A stretch of 46,787 nucleotides of DNA from an uncultured Clostridia bacterium (lineage in GTDB: Bacteria > Bacillota > Clostridia > Christensenellales > UBA1242). Under the pieces are notes generated by a model. The model had not been told where the DNA came from, did not search any database, and worked only from the letters and a program-made list of their open reading frames with translations. Below are positions 31,749 through 40,823 of the stretch, piece after piece; positions within the stretch are counted from its first letter, which is position 1; each line of letters begins with the position of its first letter. The stretch is from contig CALVNW010000011.1 of assembly GCA_944350015.1 (NCBI GenBank), positions 1 to 46,787 of the forward strand, read 5' to 3'. Both the position numbers and the translations under genes were made by a program.

Positions 31749-33191
31749 ATGGATATTGGGAAATTATCACTTATTGAACTTGCCAAAGCGATAAGTGAGC
31801 AAAAACTAACTTCATATGAAGTAACTAAATATTATATAGAAAGATGCCAAGAAAAAAGCGACCTCAATGCACTTCTTGAAATCTTTGACGACAGCCTTGA
31901 TAGAGCAAGTGAAATGGATGAAAAAATCAAGGGCGGATTTAAAGGAAAGCTTGCCGGCGTGCCTGTAATAATTAAGGACAACATCTTATATAAGGGCAAA
32001 AAAGCTAGCTGCAGTTCAAGATTTCTTGAAAATTATGTAGCGCAGTACAACTCAACTGTTGTACAAAAGATGCTTGACGAAGGCGCAATCATTATAGCAA
32101 GAGCCAATATGGATGAATTTGCTATGGGCTCATCTACAGAAAACTCAGCCTATGGCGTAACAAAAAATGCTCTTGATCCATCACGTGTGCCTGGCGGTTC
32201 AAGTGGTGGCAGTGCTTGCGCAGTAGCAGCAGGACTTGCACCTGTTGCACTTGGTACTGATACGGGCGGGTCAATAAGACAGCCTTGTTCGTATAACGGC
32301 GTTGTAGGCATTAAACCAACCTATGGGCGGGTATCAAGATATGGCGTTGTGGCTTTTGCAAGCTCCATTGAGCAAGTAGGGCCTATCACAAAGAATGTAA
32401 AAGATAACGCATATATGCTTTCAGTGCTTGCTGGTGGCAGTATACACGATGAGACGTCGCTTAAGGTTGAAGTGCCTGACTACCTTTCTTACATTAAAGG
32501 TGATATTAAAGGGCTTAAAGTTGGCGTACTTAAAGAAATTGAAGAGGCTGTAAAAGGTCTTGAAGTTGAAAAGAGTTATAAAGAGGCAGTTAAGTTTTTA
32601 AAGGATAACGGCGCTGAAATTGTTGAGGTTTCTATACCTGACTTTAAACTCACACTGCCTTGCTACTACATCATAGCACCAGCAGAGGCAACAAGCAATC
32701 TTGGCAGATTTGACGGCGTTAAATACTCAAGAAGAAGCGCTGAGGCAAAAGATGTTGATGAAATATATGTAAAAAGCCGTTCTGAAGGCTTTGGGAAAGA
32801 GGTTAAGCGCAGAATTATGCTTGGAAACTTCGTGTTAAGCTCAGGCTACTTTGACGCTTACTACAACAAAGCTAAAAAATTGCAACAAAAACTTATCGCT
32901 GAAAGTAAAAAAGCTTTTGAAAATTGTGATGTTTTAGTACTTCCAACAACTGCTGGCGAGGCATTTAAGATTGGAGCTAAAGGTGGCGATCCTGTCGAAA
33001 TGTACAAAGAGGACCTGTTTACTATTATGGCAAACATTCTTGGCACTCCCGCTCTTTCTCTTCCTTTTGGAAAAGGTGAAAGCGGACTACCACTTGGGCT
33101 TCAGATTGTAGCTGACAGGCTAAATGAAGGCTTAATATATAATGTTGCAGACTTTATAGAAAACAATGGAGGCGATTATGCAAGAGTATGA
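31749..33191 (+). CDS. gatA: Asp/Glu-tRNA amidotransferase subunit GatA
   Basis: A 480-residue amidase-signature protein. The catalytic triad is Lys76 (VIIKDN), cis-Ser151 (PGGSSGGSA) and the nucleophile Ser175 (DTGGSIRQP), with the same spacing as in studied GatA enzymes. It releases ammonia from glutamine for GatB. AAGGAGG precedes the ATG; the end overlaps gatB by 14 bases. Full length and intact. Confidence 0.97.
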   Translation: MDIGKLSLIELAKAISEQKLTSYEVTKYYIERCQEKSDLNALLEIFDDSLDRASEMDEKIKGGFKGKLAGVPVIIKDNILYKGKKASCSSRFLENYVAQYNSTVVQKMLDEGAIIIARANMDEFAMGSSTENSAYGVTKNALDPSRVPGGSSGGSACAVAAGLAPVALGTDTGGSIRQPCSYNGVVGIKPTYGRVSRYGVVAFASSIEQVGPITKNVKDNAYMLSVLAGGSIHDETSLKVEVPDYLSYIKGDIKGLKVGVLKEIEEAVKGLEVEKSYKEAVKFLKDNGAEIVEVSIPDFKLTLPCYYIIAPAEATSNLGRFDGVKYSRRSAEAKDVDEIYVKSRSEGFGKEVKRRIMLGNFVLSSGYFDAYYNKAKKLQQKLIAESKKAFENCDVLVLPTTAGEAFKIGAKGGDPVEMYKEDLFTIMANILGTPALSLPFGKGESGLPLGLQIVADRLNEGLIYNVADFIENNGGDYARV

Positions 33192-34587
33192 CATTGTAAT
33201 TGGACTTGAAGTCCATAGCGAACTTAAAACAAATTCTAAGGTGTTTTGCTCCTGCAAAAATCAGTTTGGGCAGGCACCTAACACCAATTGTTGCCCTGTT
33301 TGCGTAGGTCTTCCTGGGGCTCTTCCTGTGCTTAATAAAAAAGCTGTCGAGCTTGTAATAAAGGCTGGGCTTACGATGGGCTGTCAAATAAATGACCTTG
33401 CAGTATTTGAGCGAAAAAATTATTTCTACCCAGACCTTGCAAAAGCTTATCAAATAAGTCAGCTTGTAAGACCAATATGCCTTGGTGGACAAATTGAGCT
33501 TGAAGATAAGGTGGTTAGACTTAACCGCATACACCTTGAGGAGGACGCAGGTAAACTAGTACACTGCTCTGCCGCAATTGGAACGCTTATCGACTACAAT
33601 CGTGGTGGCGTTCCACTTATGGAGCTTGTAACTGAGCCAGACATCTCAAGCGCAGATGAGGCTGTTGAATTTTTAACAAGGCTCCGCCAACGTTTAATCT
33701 ATGCTGGCGTTGCAGAATGTAAGATGGAACAAGGCGGATTGCGTTGTGACGTAAACGTGTCTGTCAAGAAAAAAGGCTCTAAAGAACTTGGACAGCGTAC
33801 CGAGATGAAAAACCTCAACTCATTCAAGAGTGTTTATCGCGCTATTAACTATGAGGCAAATAGACAGATTGAAATTCTTGAAAATGGTGGCACAGTAGTG
33901 CAAGAAACTAGAAAATGGGATGACAACCACTCAAGAAGTGTGTCGATGCGTAAGAAAGAGACTTCTTCTGACTACCGCTACTTCCCTGACCCAGATATGC
34001 TCGCCGTAGAAATCCCAAGAGAAGATGTTGAAAGAATTAGAAAAACTCTACCACTTATGCCAGACCAGCTTAGAAAGAGATATGTTGAAGAATATGGCTT
34101 AAGTGACTATGAAAGTGAAATTTTGACACGCGAAAAAGCACTCTCCGATTACTTTAATGAAGTATTATCTTTCTACAACAATCCAAAAGAGGTGACAAAC
34201 TGGATACTTACTGAGATTTTGAATAAGGTAAAAGATTTGAGCGAAGAGATTGCAATCTCACCAAGCGACCTTGCAAAACTATTAAAGCTTGTAGAAGATA
34301 AAAAGGTTACCAGAACAAACGCAAAAGAGATGCTCGCGCGCATTATGGAAAATGGTGAAAAACTGGAAGCTCTTGAAAAAGAATATGCTGGTAGCGTAGA
34401 TGGAGATGCATTAAGAGCGCTTGTTGAAACTATTGTAAAAAATAATCCTAATGCAGTTGAAGATTATCGCACGTCTGACACTCCTGAAAAGGTGTTCCGC
34501 TGGTTTACCGGTCAAGTAATGAAAGAGACACGCGGTAAGGCTAACGCGACGAAAGCTGAGGAGTTTATTAGAGAATTATTAAAATAA
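33178..34587 (+). CDS. gatB: Asp/Glu-tRNA amidotransferase subunit GatB
   Basis: A protein of about 469 residues with the GatB start IVIGLEVHSELKT, the zinc/kinase core Cys set (FCSC, CCPVCVG), HLEEDAGKL, MEQGGLRCDVN, and a C-terminal YqeY-like tail domain (GKANATKAEEFIRELL). It phosphorylates the misacylated aspartate or glutamate and amidates it with ammonia channelled from GatA. The start is the ATG at 33178, eight bases after GGAGG inside gatA, not the in-frame ATG at 33166. Last gene of the T-box operon. Confidence 0.97.
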   Translation: MQEYDIVIGLEVHSELKTNSKVFCSCKNQFGQAPNTNCCPVCVGLPGALPVLNKKAVELVIKAGLTMGCQINDLAVFERKNYFYPDLAKAYQISQLVRPICLGGQIELEDKVVRLNRIHLEEDAGKLVHCSAAIGTLIDYNRGGVPLMELVTEPDISSADEAVEFLTRLRQRLIYAGVAECKMEQGGLRCDVNVSVKKKGSKELGQRTEMKNLNSFKSVYRAINYEANRQIEILENGGTVVQETRKWDDNHSRSVSMRKKETSSDYRYFPDPDMLAVEIPREDVERIRKTLPLMPDQLRKRYVEEYGLSDYESEILTREKALSDYFNEVLSFYNNPKEVTNWILTEILNKVKDLSEEIAISPSDLAKLLKLVEDKKVTRTNAKEMLARIMENGEKLEALEKEYAGSVDGDALRALVETIVKNNPNAVEDYRTSDTPEKVFRWFTGQVMKETRGKANATKAEEFIRELLK

Positions 34588-34704
34588 TTTACTTTTTATA
34601 AAAAAAAATAAAATTTTAATATTTTTTACTTATTTTTTAAAAATTATTTATACATTAAATAAAAAACACGATTTTTAAGTTGTACCAAAAAATCAAGATA
34701 CAAT

Positions 34705-34758
34705 ATAAATGAAGTGCACCCCAAAAGTTAGACACTTAAGGAGGTGCACTTCATTTAT
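34705..34758. terminator. Bidirectional hairpin resembling an IS3-type end
   Basis: ATAAATGAAGTGCACC (34705-34720) pairs perfectly over 16 bases with 34743-34758; the loop contains CCCCAAAAGTTAGACA. A T-rich tail follows on both strands. It separates gatB from the converging SDR gene. TGAAGTGCACCCCAAAAG resembles terminal repeats of IS3/IS150-family elements. No transposase is present. Confidence 0.7.
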
Positions 34759-34870
34759 TTTTTAATTAGTTTTTTTAATTTTTTATTAATTTTTAATTAA
34801 TTTTTATTAATTTTTCTAATTTTTAATGTTTTTCTTTAATCTTTTTATTGTTTTTTATATTTTATCAAAT
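34752..34870. repeat. AT-only low-complexity tract
   Basis: A run of T-rich repeats of the type TTTTTAATTAA and TTTTTATTAA, nearly free of G and C, between the hairpin and the SDR gene. With the hairpin it fills the 34588-34877 gap; nothing else is seen there. Confidence 0.6.
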
Positions 34871-34877
34871 ATTATCT

Positions 34878-35681
34878 TTAGCAATATAATTTTCTTACTA
34901 TAAAATTAACAAATTTTGTTGATAAAATTCTTGGTAAAAATACAGCGCATTTATAAAAAAATCCTACAGTCTTTCGTAGTGGCGGATGTTTTTTCTTTAA
35001 AACCTTGACTACCGCCTTGCCTACTGAATCAGGACTCTTGCCCTTTATCTCATCCTTTTCAACCTTTTTAATAGATTTTTCAATGCTTGCTTTTTGCTTT
35101 TCGTTTTGAGTATCATTATCTATTATTCTTGAAGTTGTAAAATTTGTATGAGTATCGCCTGGCAATATAGAGGTGACTTTTATTTTATATTGTCTCACCT
35201 CATTTGCGAGTGCTTTTGAAAAGATTTCAACGCCCGCTTTAGTGGCGCTGTATGTCGCTTGCACTGGAAGTGGTATCACCCCACCAACAGAGGATATATT
35301 GATTATATTGCCTCCGCCCGACTGCTTTAAATACTTTATCGCCCTTCCGCTGAGTGCAATGACCGCCGAAAGATTGGTGCTAATAAGAGAATATATATTC
35401 TCGGCTTTTGTGTTTTCAATCGCGCCAGCAATGCCAAAACCGGCGTTGTTTATAAAGATGTCGATGCGCCCTTCCTTTTCAAATATCTGAGATAAAATAC
35501 CATCAACTTTATCTGTGTCATTGACATCACAGGCAAAAGCCTCTTTAATTTCAGAATGCTGTCTGACCGTGCGTGATATATCATACACAACCACACCTTC
35601 ATTAAAAAGTCTTTTCGCAATGGCATAACCTATTCCACTGCTTGCACCTGTTATCACTGCAACTTTATCTTTAATCTTCAT
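34878..35681 (-). CDS. SDR-family NAD(P)-dependent oxidoreductase
   Basis: A 267-residue short-chain dehydrogenase: TGASSGIGYAIAKRL (cofactor loop, residues 12-26), NNAGFG, ISSVGG with the catalytic Ser, and YSATKAG with the catalytic Tyr and Lys. The C-terminal 40 residues (HPPLRKTVGFFYKCAVFLPR) are basic and hydrophobic, as in SDRs that associate with membranes. The substrate is not predictable. GAGGG precedes the ATG; it appears monocistronic. Confidence 0.9.
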   Translation of the reverse strand: MKIKDKVAVITGASSGIGYAIAKRLFNEGVVVYDISRTVRQHSEIKEAFACDVNDTDKVDGILSQIFEKEGRIDIFINNAGFGIAGAIENTKAENIYSLISTNLSAVIALSGRAIKYLKQSGGGNIINISSVGGVIPLPVQATYSATKAGVEIFSKALANEVRQYKIKVTSILPGDTHTNFTTSRIIDNDTQNEKQKASIEKSIKKVEKDEIKGKSPDSVGKAVVKVLKKKHPPLRKTVGFFYKCAVFLPRILSTKFVNFIVRKLYC

Positions 35682-35766
35682 ACTTCCCTCGTCTATAAAT
35701 AAAATAACATCTTTATTTTAACACATAAAGATGTTATTGGCAAATAAACTAAGATAATTTAGTGCT

Positions 35767-36639
35767 TTATTTAATAACTCTTGTACAAGCCACAGCAAGA
35801 GCGCCACTGCCGATGTGGCAAGCAACACTGAGTGACAATGGATTTACATATGTCAAATTTAGGTCCGGGATTTCTTTCCTAATTTGCATAGCAAAATCTT
35901 CAGCTTTTTCTCTACAATTTGTGTATGCAACCATTAAATCAATTTCGCCTTTTTCTCTCAAATCGCTAAATCTTTCTTTTAAATCTTTTTTGATAGCTTC
36001 AATCATCTTAATTCTTGCAACTTTATCGTTTAGCACCTTTGCGTAGCTATCAAGTTTACCTCCTTGAATTTGAAGCACAGGTTTTATTTTTAACAGTGTA
36101 CCTATAGCGGCAGCTGTTGGGGTTATTCTTCCGCCCTTTTTCAAATACTTTAAAGTGTCTACCATAACATAAATACTGCTATCAAGTGAAGTCTCTTCTA
36201 ATATTTCCTTTATTTCATCAGCGCTCTTGTCCTGTTTTGCTAGGTTTAATGCATCATAAACAGAACGCTTTAAGGTTACAGAAATTCTTTTGTTGTCAAC
36301 CACAACAACCTTGCCATTATAATCTTTAGCAAAGTTTTGGGCTGTTTCACACGACATACTTAGCGCGCTAGACATAGGAATATGAACTATATAATCATAT
36401 TCCTTAAGCAGTTTTTCCCATAAATCCGTTATATAGCCAATTGATGGCTGAGAGGTTGAGATTTCAGCATCCTCAGTAAGTTTTTGATAAAACTGCTCTT
36501 GAGTTAAATTGATATCCTCAAAATACTCCTCTCCGTCTATCATAAAAGGCATTGGCACAACATAGACATCCTTCATCTCTTTTGCCTCTGCCTGAGTTAT
36601 CCCTGCATTACTATCTGTTACTACTGCTATTTTGCTCAT
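35767..36639 (-). CDS. DegV-family fatty-acid-binding protein
   Basis: A 290-residue protein with the DegV layout: KIAVVTDSNAGIT, VVPMPFMIDGEEYFEDI, TSQPSIG, HIPMSSALSMSCETAQ, and RITPTAAAIGTLLKIKPVLQ. These proteins bind fatty acids (FakB type) and hand them to FakA kinase for phospholipid synthesis. fakA is not in the window. AAAGGAG precedes the ATG. The family name is certain; the exact ligand is not. Confidence 0.94.
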   Translation of the reverse strand: MSKIAVVTDSNAGITQAEAKEMKDVYVVPMPFMIDGEEYFEDINLTQEQFYQKLTEDAEISTSQPSIGYITDLWEKLLKEYDYIVHIPMSSALSMSCETAQNFAKDYNGKVVVVDNKRISVTLKRSVYDALNLAKQDKSADEIKEILEETSLDSSIYVMVDTLKYLKKGGRITPTAAAIGTLLKIKPVLQIQGGKLDSYAKVLNDKVARIKMIEAIKKDLKERFSDLREKGEIDLMVAYTNCREKAEDFAMQIRKEIPDLNLTYVNPLSLSVACHIGSGALAVACTRVIK

Positions 36640-36862
36640 AAAAAACTCCTTTTTAGTATATTAATGTTATCCGCATTGTATTTTAACATATTTAATTAAT
36701 ATTTACAAAATGATTATCGCATTTTATACATAAATGATACTAAATAAGCCTTTTTGTCTTATAGAAAAGAAAATGGTGCCACTTTTAACTTTTTTGAAAA
36801 ACATTTTTAATTTATTATGAGAAATTGTCAAAAATTATTATACTAGTATAAAAGGATTAAAA

Positions 36863-38038
36863 ATGAAGAAATATAAAGTCGGTATTTTTATTGACGCTTT
36901 CTATCCTATGATTGACGGCGTGATTTCTGTGGTTGACAATTTGGCTAAACATTTAAGTGATAAGCTTGACATAACAATCTTTACAATCAAGCCCTCTGGG
37001 AATAAAGAGGATACAACCGTTCATCCATATAAGGTTGTAAGATGTAAGTCTAAGCCCGTTATTTACCTTGACTACGACCTTGCCACACCTAAACTTGATA
37101 GAGCCTTTAGAAAAACTCTAAAAGAGAGTAATCTAGACTTAATTTACTACCACTCGCCTTTCACTCTTGCAAGTGTTGCAACGAAGTATGCGAAAAAGCA
37201 TCACATTCCTTGTATTTGTCACTTGCACTCACAGTACAAACGAGATGTTCAGCGCGCAACTCACAATAAAGTTTTGACAAATATAATTTTAAAAATATTT
37301 ATGAAGAACTTCAACCGCGCAGACCTTGCAATTGCAGTCAATGAGTTCACCGAAAAATTGTATAAGGAAGAATACAAACTTAAAGTCCCAGTAAAGGTTG
37401 TATATAACGCAACATCAATGACGCCTTGCAGTGACACTGCGAAAGCAAGGGATATCGTAAACCAAAGATTTGGCTTAAAGGACAATGAAAAACTATTTTT
37501 GTATGTCGGGCGAATAAACAAACTTAAAAATATAGATTTGATTTTAGATAGCTTGTCGCTTGTCGAAGAGAAATATAGTAATTTCAAAATGTTGCTTGTA
37601 GGAAGCGGAAAAAATCTTGAATATTTCCAAAATAAGGTAAAAAGGTTAGGGCTTGAGGATAAAGTCATATTTGCAGGAAAAATATTAGAGCAAGACCTTC
37701 TAACTTATATTTACTGCCGAAGCAACCTTTTACTTTTCCCTTCGCAGTATGACACTGATGGCATAGTGAAAATTGAGGCGTCAAGCCAGCATACACCAAC
37801 GGTTTTTATAGAGAACACGGGCGCCTGCTCCGCCATAACTGACAATGAAAATGGTTTTATCTCCAAGAATACTCCTCAAGATTACGCAGATAAAATCTTG
37901 CTTGCATTGACAGACGAAGAGCTATATAACAAGGTTTGCCAGAACGCCTACAAAACGCTTTATCGCACTTGGCAAGAAAGTGCCGATGAAATATACAAAA
38001 TTATCGTAGACACAATTAACGGAGGTAAAAATGAATAA
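36863..38038 (+). CDS. GT4-family glycosyltransferase
   Basis: A 391-residue GT-B enzyme: an N-terminal domain with GIFIDAFYPMIDGVISVVDN and CHLHSQYKRD, and a C-terminal nucleotide-sugar domain with LFLYVGRINKLKNIDLILDS, LLVGSGKNLEYFQ, VIFAGKI and IVKIEASSQHTPTVF (the E-x7-E region). It resembles the bacterial glycolipid and 1,2-diacylglycerol glucosyltransferase group. AAAGGA precedes the ATG; TATACTAGTATA, a 12-base palindrome, lies at 36839. Its end overlaps the DUF1846 gene by eight bases. Confidence 0.9.
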   Translation: MKKYKVGIFIDAFYPMIDGVISVVDNLAKHLSDKLDITIFTIKPSGNKEDTTVHPYKVVRCKSKPVIYLDYDLATPKLDRAFRKTLKESNLDLIYYHSPFTLASVATKYAKKHHIPCICHLHSQYKRDVQRATHNKVLTNIILKIFMKNFNRADLAIAVNEFTEKLYKEEYKLKVPVKVVYNATSMTPCSDTAKARDIVNQRFGLKDNEKLFLYVGRINKLKNIDLILDSLSLVEEKYSNFKMLLVGSGKNLEYFQNKVKRLGLEDKVIFAGKILEQDLLTYIYCRSNLLLFPSQYDTDGIVKIEASSQHTPTVFIENTGACSAITDNENGFISKNTPQDYADKILLALTDEELYNKVCQNAYKTLYRTWQESADEIYKIIVDTINGGKNE

Positions 38039-39515
38039 GATAGGATTTGATAATGAGCTTTATATCCAGCTTCAAAGCGAGAAGATACTTGAGAGAATTA
38101 AGATATTTAATGACAAGCTATATCTTGAGTTTGGCGGAAAACTTTTTGACGATTTACACGCATCCCGAGTGCTTCCAGGGTTTGACCCGAATATAAAGAC
38201 TAAACTTTTAGTCAAATTAAAGGATAAGGCAGAGATAATCTTCTGTATTTCTGCAAATGATATTGAGAAAAATAGAATTAGAGCCGACCTTGGACTCAGC
38301 TATGATAATGAAATGCTAAGGATAATTGACAATTTGCGCGCTCTTGGACTTTATGTTTCATCTATTGTTATAACACTTTACAAAGGACAGTCAAGTGCAA
38401 CTAAATTTGCACAAAAGCTAGAACAGCGCGGAGAAAAGGTATATTTTCATCGATATACTAAAGGTTACCCAAGCGAAGTTGATGTAATAGTCTCAGATGA
38501 AGGCTATGGCGCAAACCCTTACATTGAAACGACAAAACCTCTCGTAATAGTAACTGCGCCAGGTCCATCAAGCGGGAAACTCGCCACTTGTCTTAGCCAG
38601 ATGTACCACGATTACAAGAAAGGCGTCAAGGCTGGGTATGCAAAATTCGAGACCTTCCCTGTTTGGAATTTACCTTTGAAACACCCCGTCAATATCGCCT
38701 ACGAGTCTGCAACTGCCGACCTTAAGGATATAAATCAAATAGACCCATTCCACTTTAACGCGTGCGGCAAACTTGCTGTAAACTATAACCGAGACATCGA
38801 AGTTTTCCCTGTACTTAAAAATATACTCAAGAAAATTACAGGGCAAGATGTATATAAGTCTCCTACAGATATGGGTGTCAATATGGTTGCAAGCGCAATT
38901 ATTGATGACGAAGTCGTTCAAGAAAGCGCAAAGAAAGAGATTGTAAGACGTTATTTAAAGGCTGAATGCGACTATAAAAAAGGACTAGCGTCGTTTGACA
39001 CACTAGAACGCACAAAATATCTTATGGCTGAGGTTGAGCTTACCCCTGACTATCTGCAAGTTGTCAAAGCATCCAAAGAAACCACCAAAAATACTGGATA
39101 CCCTTGTGTTGGGCTTGAACTTCCAAATGGCGAAATTGTCTTTGGTAAAAATAAGAAGATTGTCTCTGCAAGTGGTGCGGTTGTGCTTAACGCCCTTCGC
39201 TCTCTTGCCAAAATGGGAGACGATTTTGATATAATCTCTGATGATATATTGATGCCGATTGTAAAACTTAAAACCGATTATTTGCATTCAAAGTGCGGAG
39301 TACTTACTCTTGACGATGTTTTAATTGCACTTGCAATCTCATCGCACTCAAACAATAAAGCAAAGAAAGCCTTAAAGAAACTGCCAGAGCTAAAAGGTTG
39401 CGAGGCGCATTGCACCTACATTCTGTCAAACGCAGAAGAACAATCATTAAAGAAACTTGGCATAAATATCACCTGTGAACCTGTATTTTTAAACGGCAAT
39501 CTTTTTGAAGAATAA
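38031..39515 (+). CDS. DUF1846-family protein
   Basis: A 494-residue protein matching the DUF1846 family over its whole length: IGFDNELYIQLQSEKILERI at the start, LYLEFGGKLFDDLHASRVLPG, ITLYKGQSSATKFAQKLE, TAPGPSSGKLATCLSQMYHD (a nucleotide-loop-like element) and VNMVASAIIDDE. Family size is about 490-500 residues, so it is complete. The biochemical function is not established; the GPSSGK loop suggests nucleotide or phosphate binding. It is co-translated with a glycosyltransferase (GGAGG site in the overlap). Confidence 0.93.
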   Translation: MNKIGFDNELYIQLQSEKILERIKIFNDKLYLEFGGKLFDDLHASRVLPGFDPNIKTKLLVKLKDKAEIIFCISANDIEKNRIRADLGLSYDNEMLRIIDNLRALGLYVSSIVITLYKGQSSATKFAQKLEQRGEKVYFHRYTKGYPSEVDVIVSDEGYGANPYIETTKPLVIVTAPGPSSGKLATCLSQMYHDYKKGVKAGYAKFETFPVWNLPLKHPVNIAYESATADLKDINQIDPFHFNACGKLAVNYNRDIEVFPVLKNILKKITGQDVYKSPTDMGVNMVASAIIDDEVVQESAKKEIVRRYLKAECDYKKGLASFDTLERTKYLMAEVELTPDYLQVVKASKETTKNTGYPCVGLELPNGEIVFGKNKKIVSASGAVVLNALRSLAKMGDDFDIISDDILMPIVKLKTDYLHSKCGVLTLDDVLIALAISSHSNNKAKKALKKLPELKGCEAHCTYILSNAEEQSLKKLGINITCEPVFLNGNLFEE

Positions 39516-39597
39516 AAACCAAATTTAACAAATTCCTTTATTTTTGTTTTAAATTTATAAAAAATAAATAAAACCAATAGTTTTATAACATAAAATC

Positions 39598-39632
39598 AAA
39601 AACCCTTCTAAATTCTCTTAGAAGGGTTTTTG
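39598..39632. terminator. Bidirectional terminator
   Basis: AAAACCCTTCTAA pairs with TTAGAAGGGTTTT, with A- and T-runs outside, between converging genes. Confidence 0.93.
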
Positions 39633-39637
39633 ATAAG

Positions 39638-40336
39638 TTATTTATTAAATCTGAATAATTTTAGTGGGTAAGGGACAGGCAAAAGTCCAGGTTGGAAGGG
39701 CCCATTACTAATCCAGCAAAGTCCTCTTTCAAAACTATATCTACAATTTTTTTTGCCATTCATACAAAAATAGACGTTGACAGGTGAGGTTACAAGAGAG
39801 AAAATTGCTTTGAAGAGAATGAGGTCAATAGCCGTCTTTGATTCATATACCGTTCTGCAGTGACAAGCAGGGCATACCCCAACTGGTCGTATACCCAAAG
39901 GTATGCCAAGGAAGGCACCCCACCGTGTTGCATTCTTCTTTGCTTGCATTTCTAGTCGCGCCTTTCCCTTTCCCCCGCTTTTACCTTTTCCAGTAACTTC
40001 TACATCCTTTTCTTTAGACTTTTTATCGGACTTATCCTCATTATTTTTATCTTTAGAGTTTTTGTCTTCGTCTTGAGAGTTGTCAAAAGGGTCTTCATCT
40101 TTAGGTTGTTCATCTTCACCGAAGCCGTCTCCAGTATCGTCGCCATATCCGCTCTCATCATTATCGGCTCCTTTATCGCTTTTGTTACCACCCCTGTCAT
40201 CAGCATCGTCTACATCATCGTCATAGTCCTCGTCGTCATCATCGTCATAATCGTCATCATCGTCATAATCACCAAAGCCATCATCGTAACCGTCATCATC
40301 GTCATCATCGTATGGGTCAAAATAATCTTTAAACAT
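39638..40336 (-). CDS. Asp-rich low-complexity protein with a Cys-containing C-terminal domain
   Basis: A 232-residue protein from the ATG at 40336, six bases after GGAG. Residues 5-50 are mostly aspartate (FDPYDDDDDDGYDDGFGD); residues 50-115 are mixed acidic and lysine-rich (KSDKKSKEK). After a basic hinge comes a different C-terminal domain: WGAFLGIPLGIRPVGVCPAC, then HCRTVYESK, a hydrophobic stretch (LILFKAIFSLVTSPVNVYF) and CMNGKKNC, a possible zinc knuckle or membrane-associated fold. I do not recognise the family. The acidic repeat is encoded by TCATCATCG-type microsatellites that may vary in length. Confidence 0.65.
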   Translation of the reverse strand: MFKDYFDPYDDDDDDGYDDGFGDYDDDDDYDDDDDEDYDDDVDDADDRGGNKSDKGADNDESGYGDDTGDGFGEDEQPKDEDPFDNSQDEDKNSKDKNNEDKSDKKSKEKDVEVTGKGKSGGKGKARLEMQAKKNATRWGAFLGIPLGIRPVGVCPACHCRTVYESKTAIDLILFKAIFSLVTSPVNVYFCMNGKKNCRYSFERGLCWISNGPFQPGLLPVPYPLKLFRFNK

Positions 40337-40442
40337 AAACATCTCCTTTGTGTTAATTTGTGCAAAAAGCATATTTGTATTTAAAATTGTAGCAAAAACC
40401 TAAAATGCCTTTACTTTCACTTATTATTTTACCACAATAATA

Positions 40443-40476
40443 AAAAAACATCAAATAATTTTGATGTTTTTAAACT
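40443..40476 (-). terminator. Terminator of the small membrane protein gene
   Basis: AAAACATCAAA pairs with TTTGATGTTTT around AATAATT, with A- and T-runs outside, directly after the stop at 40480 on the minus strand. Confidence 0.85.
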
Positions 40477-40479
40477 CCT

Positions 40480-40713
40480 TTAGTCAACCCACAATACTTT
40501 ATTTGAAACGATAAGTGTAATTATATCTACGAGCCATAAGAATGGCAAACCAACGATAAGTAAAATCACACCTAAGATTAAGCCAAAGACAGACTCTTTG
40601 CTTGCAGACTTAATAATTCTATAAATCACCCAGATTATATCAATCATAGGTAATGCTAAAATTATTTTCACAATAAGTGGAAGATCATCCATTGCTTTAA
40701 CAAAACTTGCCAT
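40480..40713 (-). CDS. Small membrane protein
   Basis: A 77-residue protein from the ATG at 40713, which has GGAGG at good spacing; the frame extends to 40761 without a site. Two membrane helices: LIVKIILALPMIDIIWVIYR and GLILGVILLIVGLPFLWLVD. No named family. It is transcribed alone, between terminators. Confidence 0.7.
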   Translation of the reverse strand: MASFVKAMDDLPLIVKIILALPMIDIIWVIYRIIKSASKESVFGLILGVILLIVGLPFLWLVDIITLIVSNKVLWVD

Positions 40714-40823
40714 ACTCGCCTCCTTTTCAAGAATTATACAACATTTTATGCTATAAGTCAATGTTGTAGACTATTAATCGCTTTGATTTTTAGCTTAAAC
40801 AATCGAACGTTATACAAACTTTA

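Noticed and set aside
36839..36850. TATACTAGTATA palindrome before the GT4 gene
   Set aside because: Perfect over 12 bases but AT-rich and overlapping promoter-like sequence; too short to claim as an operator without further copies.
40073..40384. Plus-strand open frame rich in Ile and Val
   Set aside because: It is the antisense of the poly-Asp tract (GAC/GAT read backwards gives GTC/ATC).
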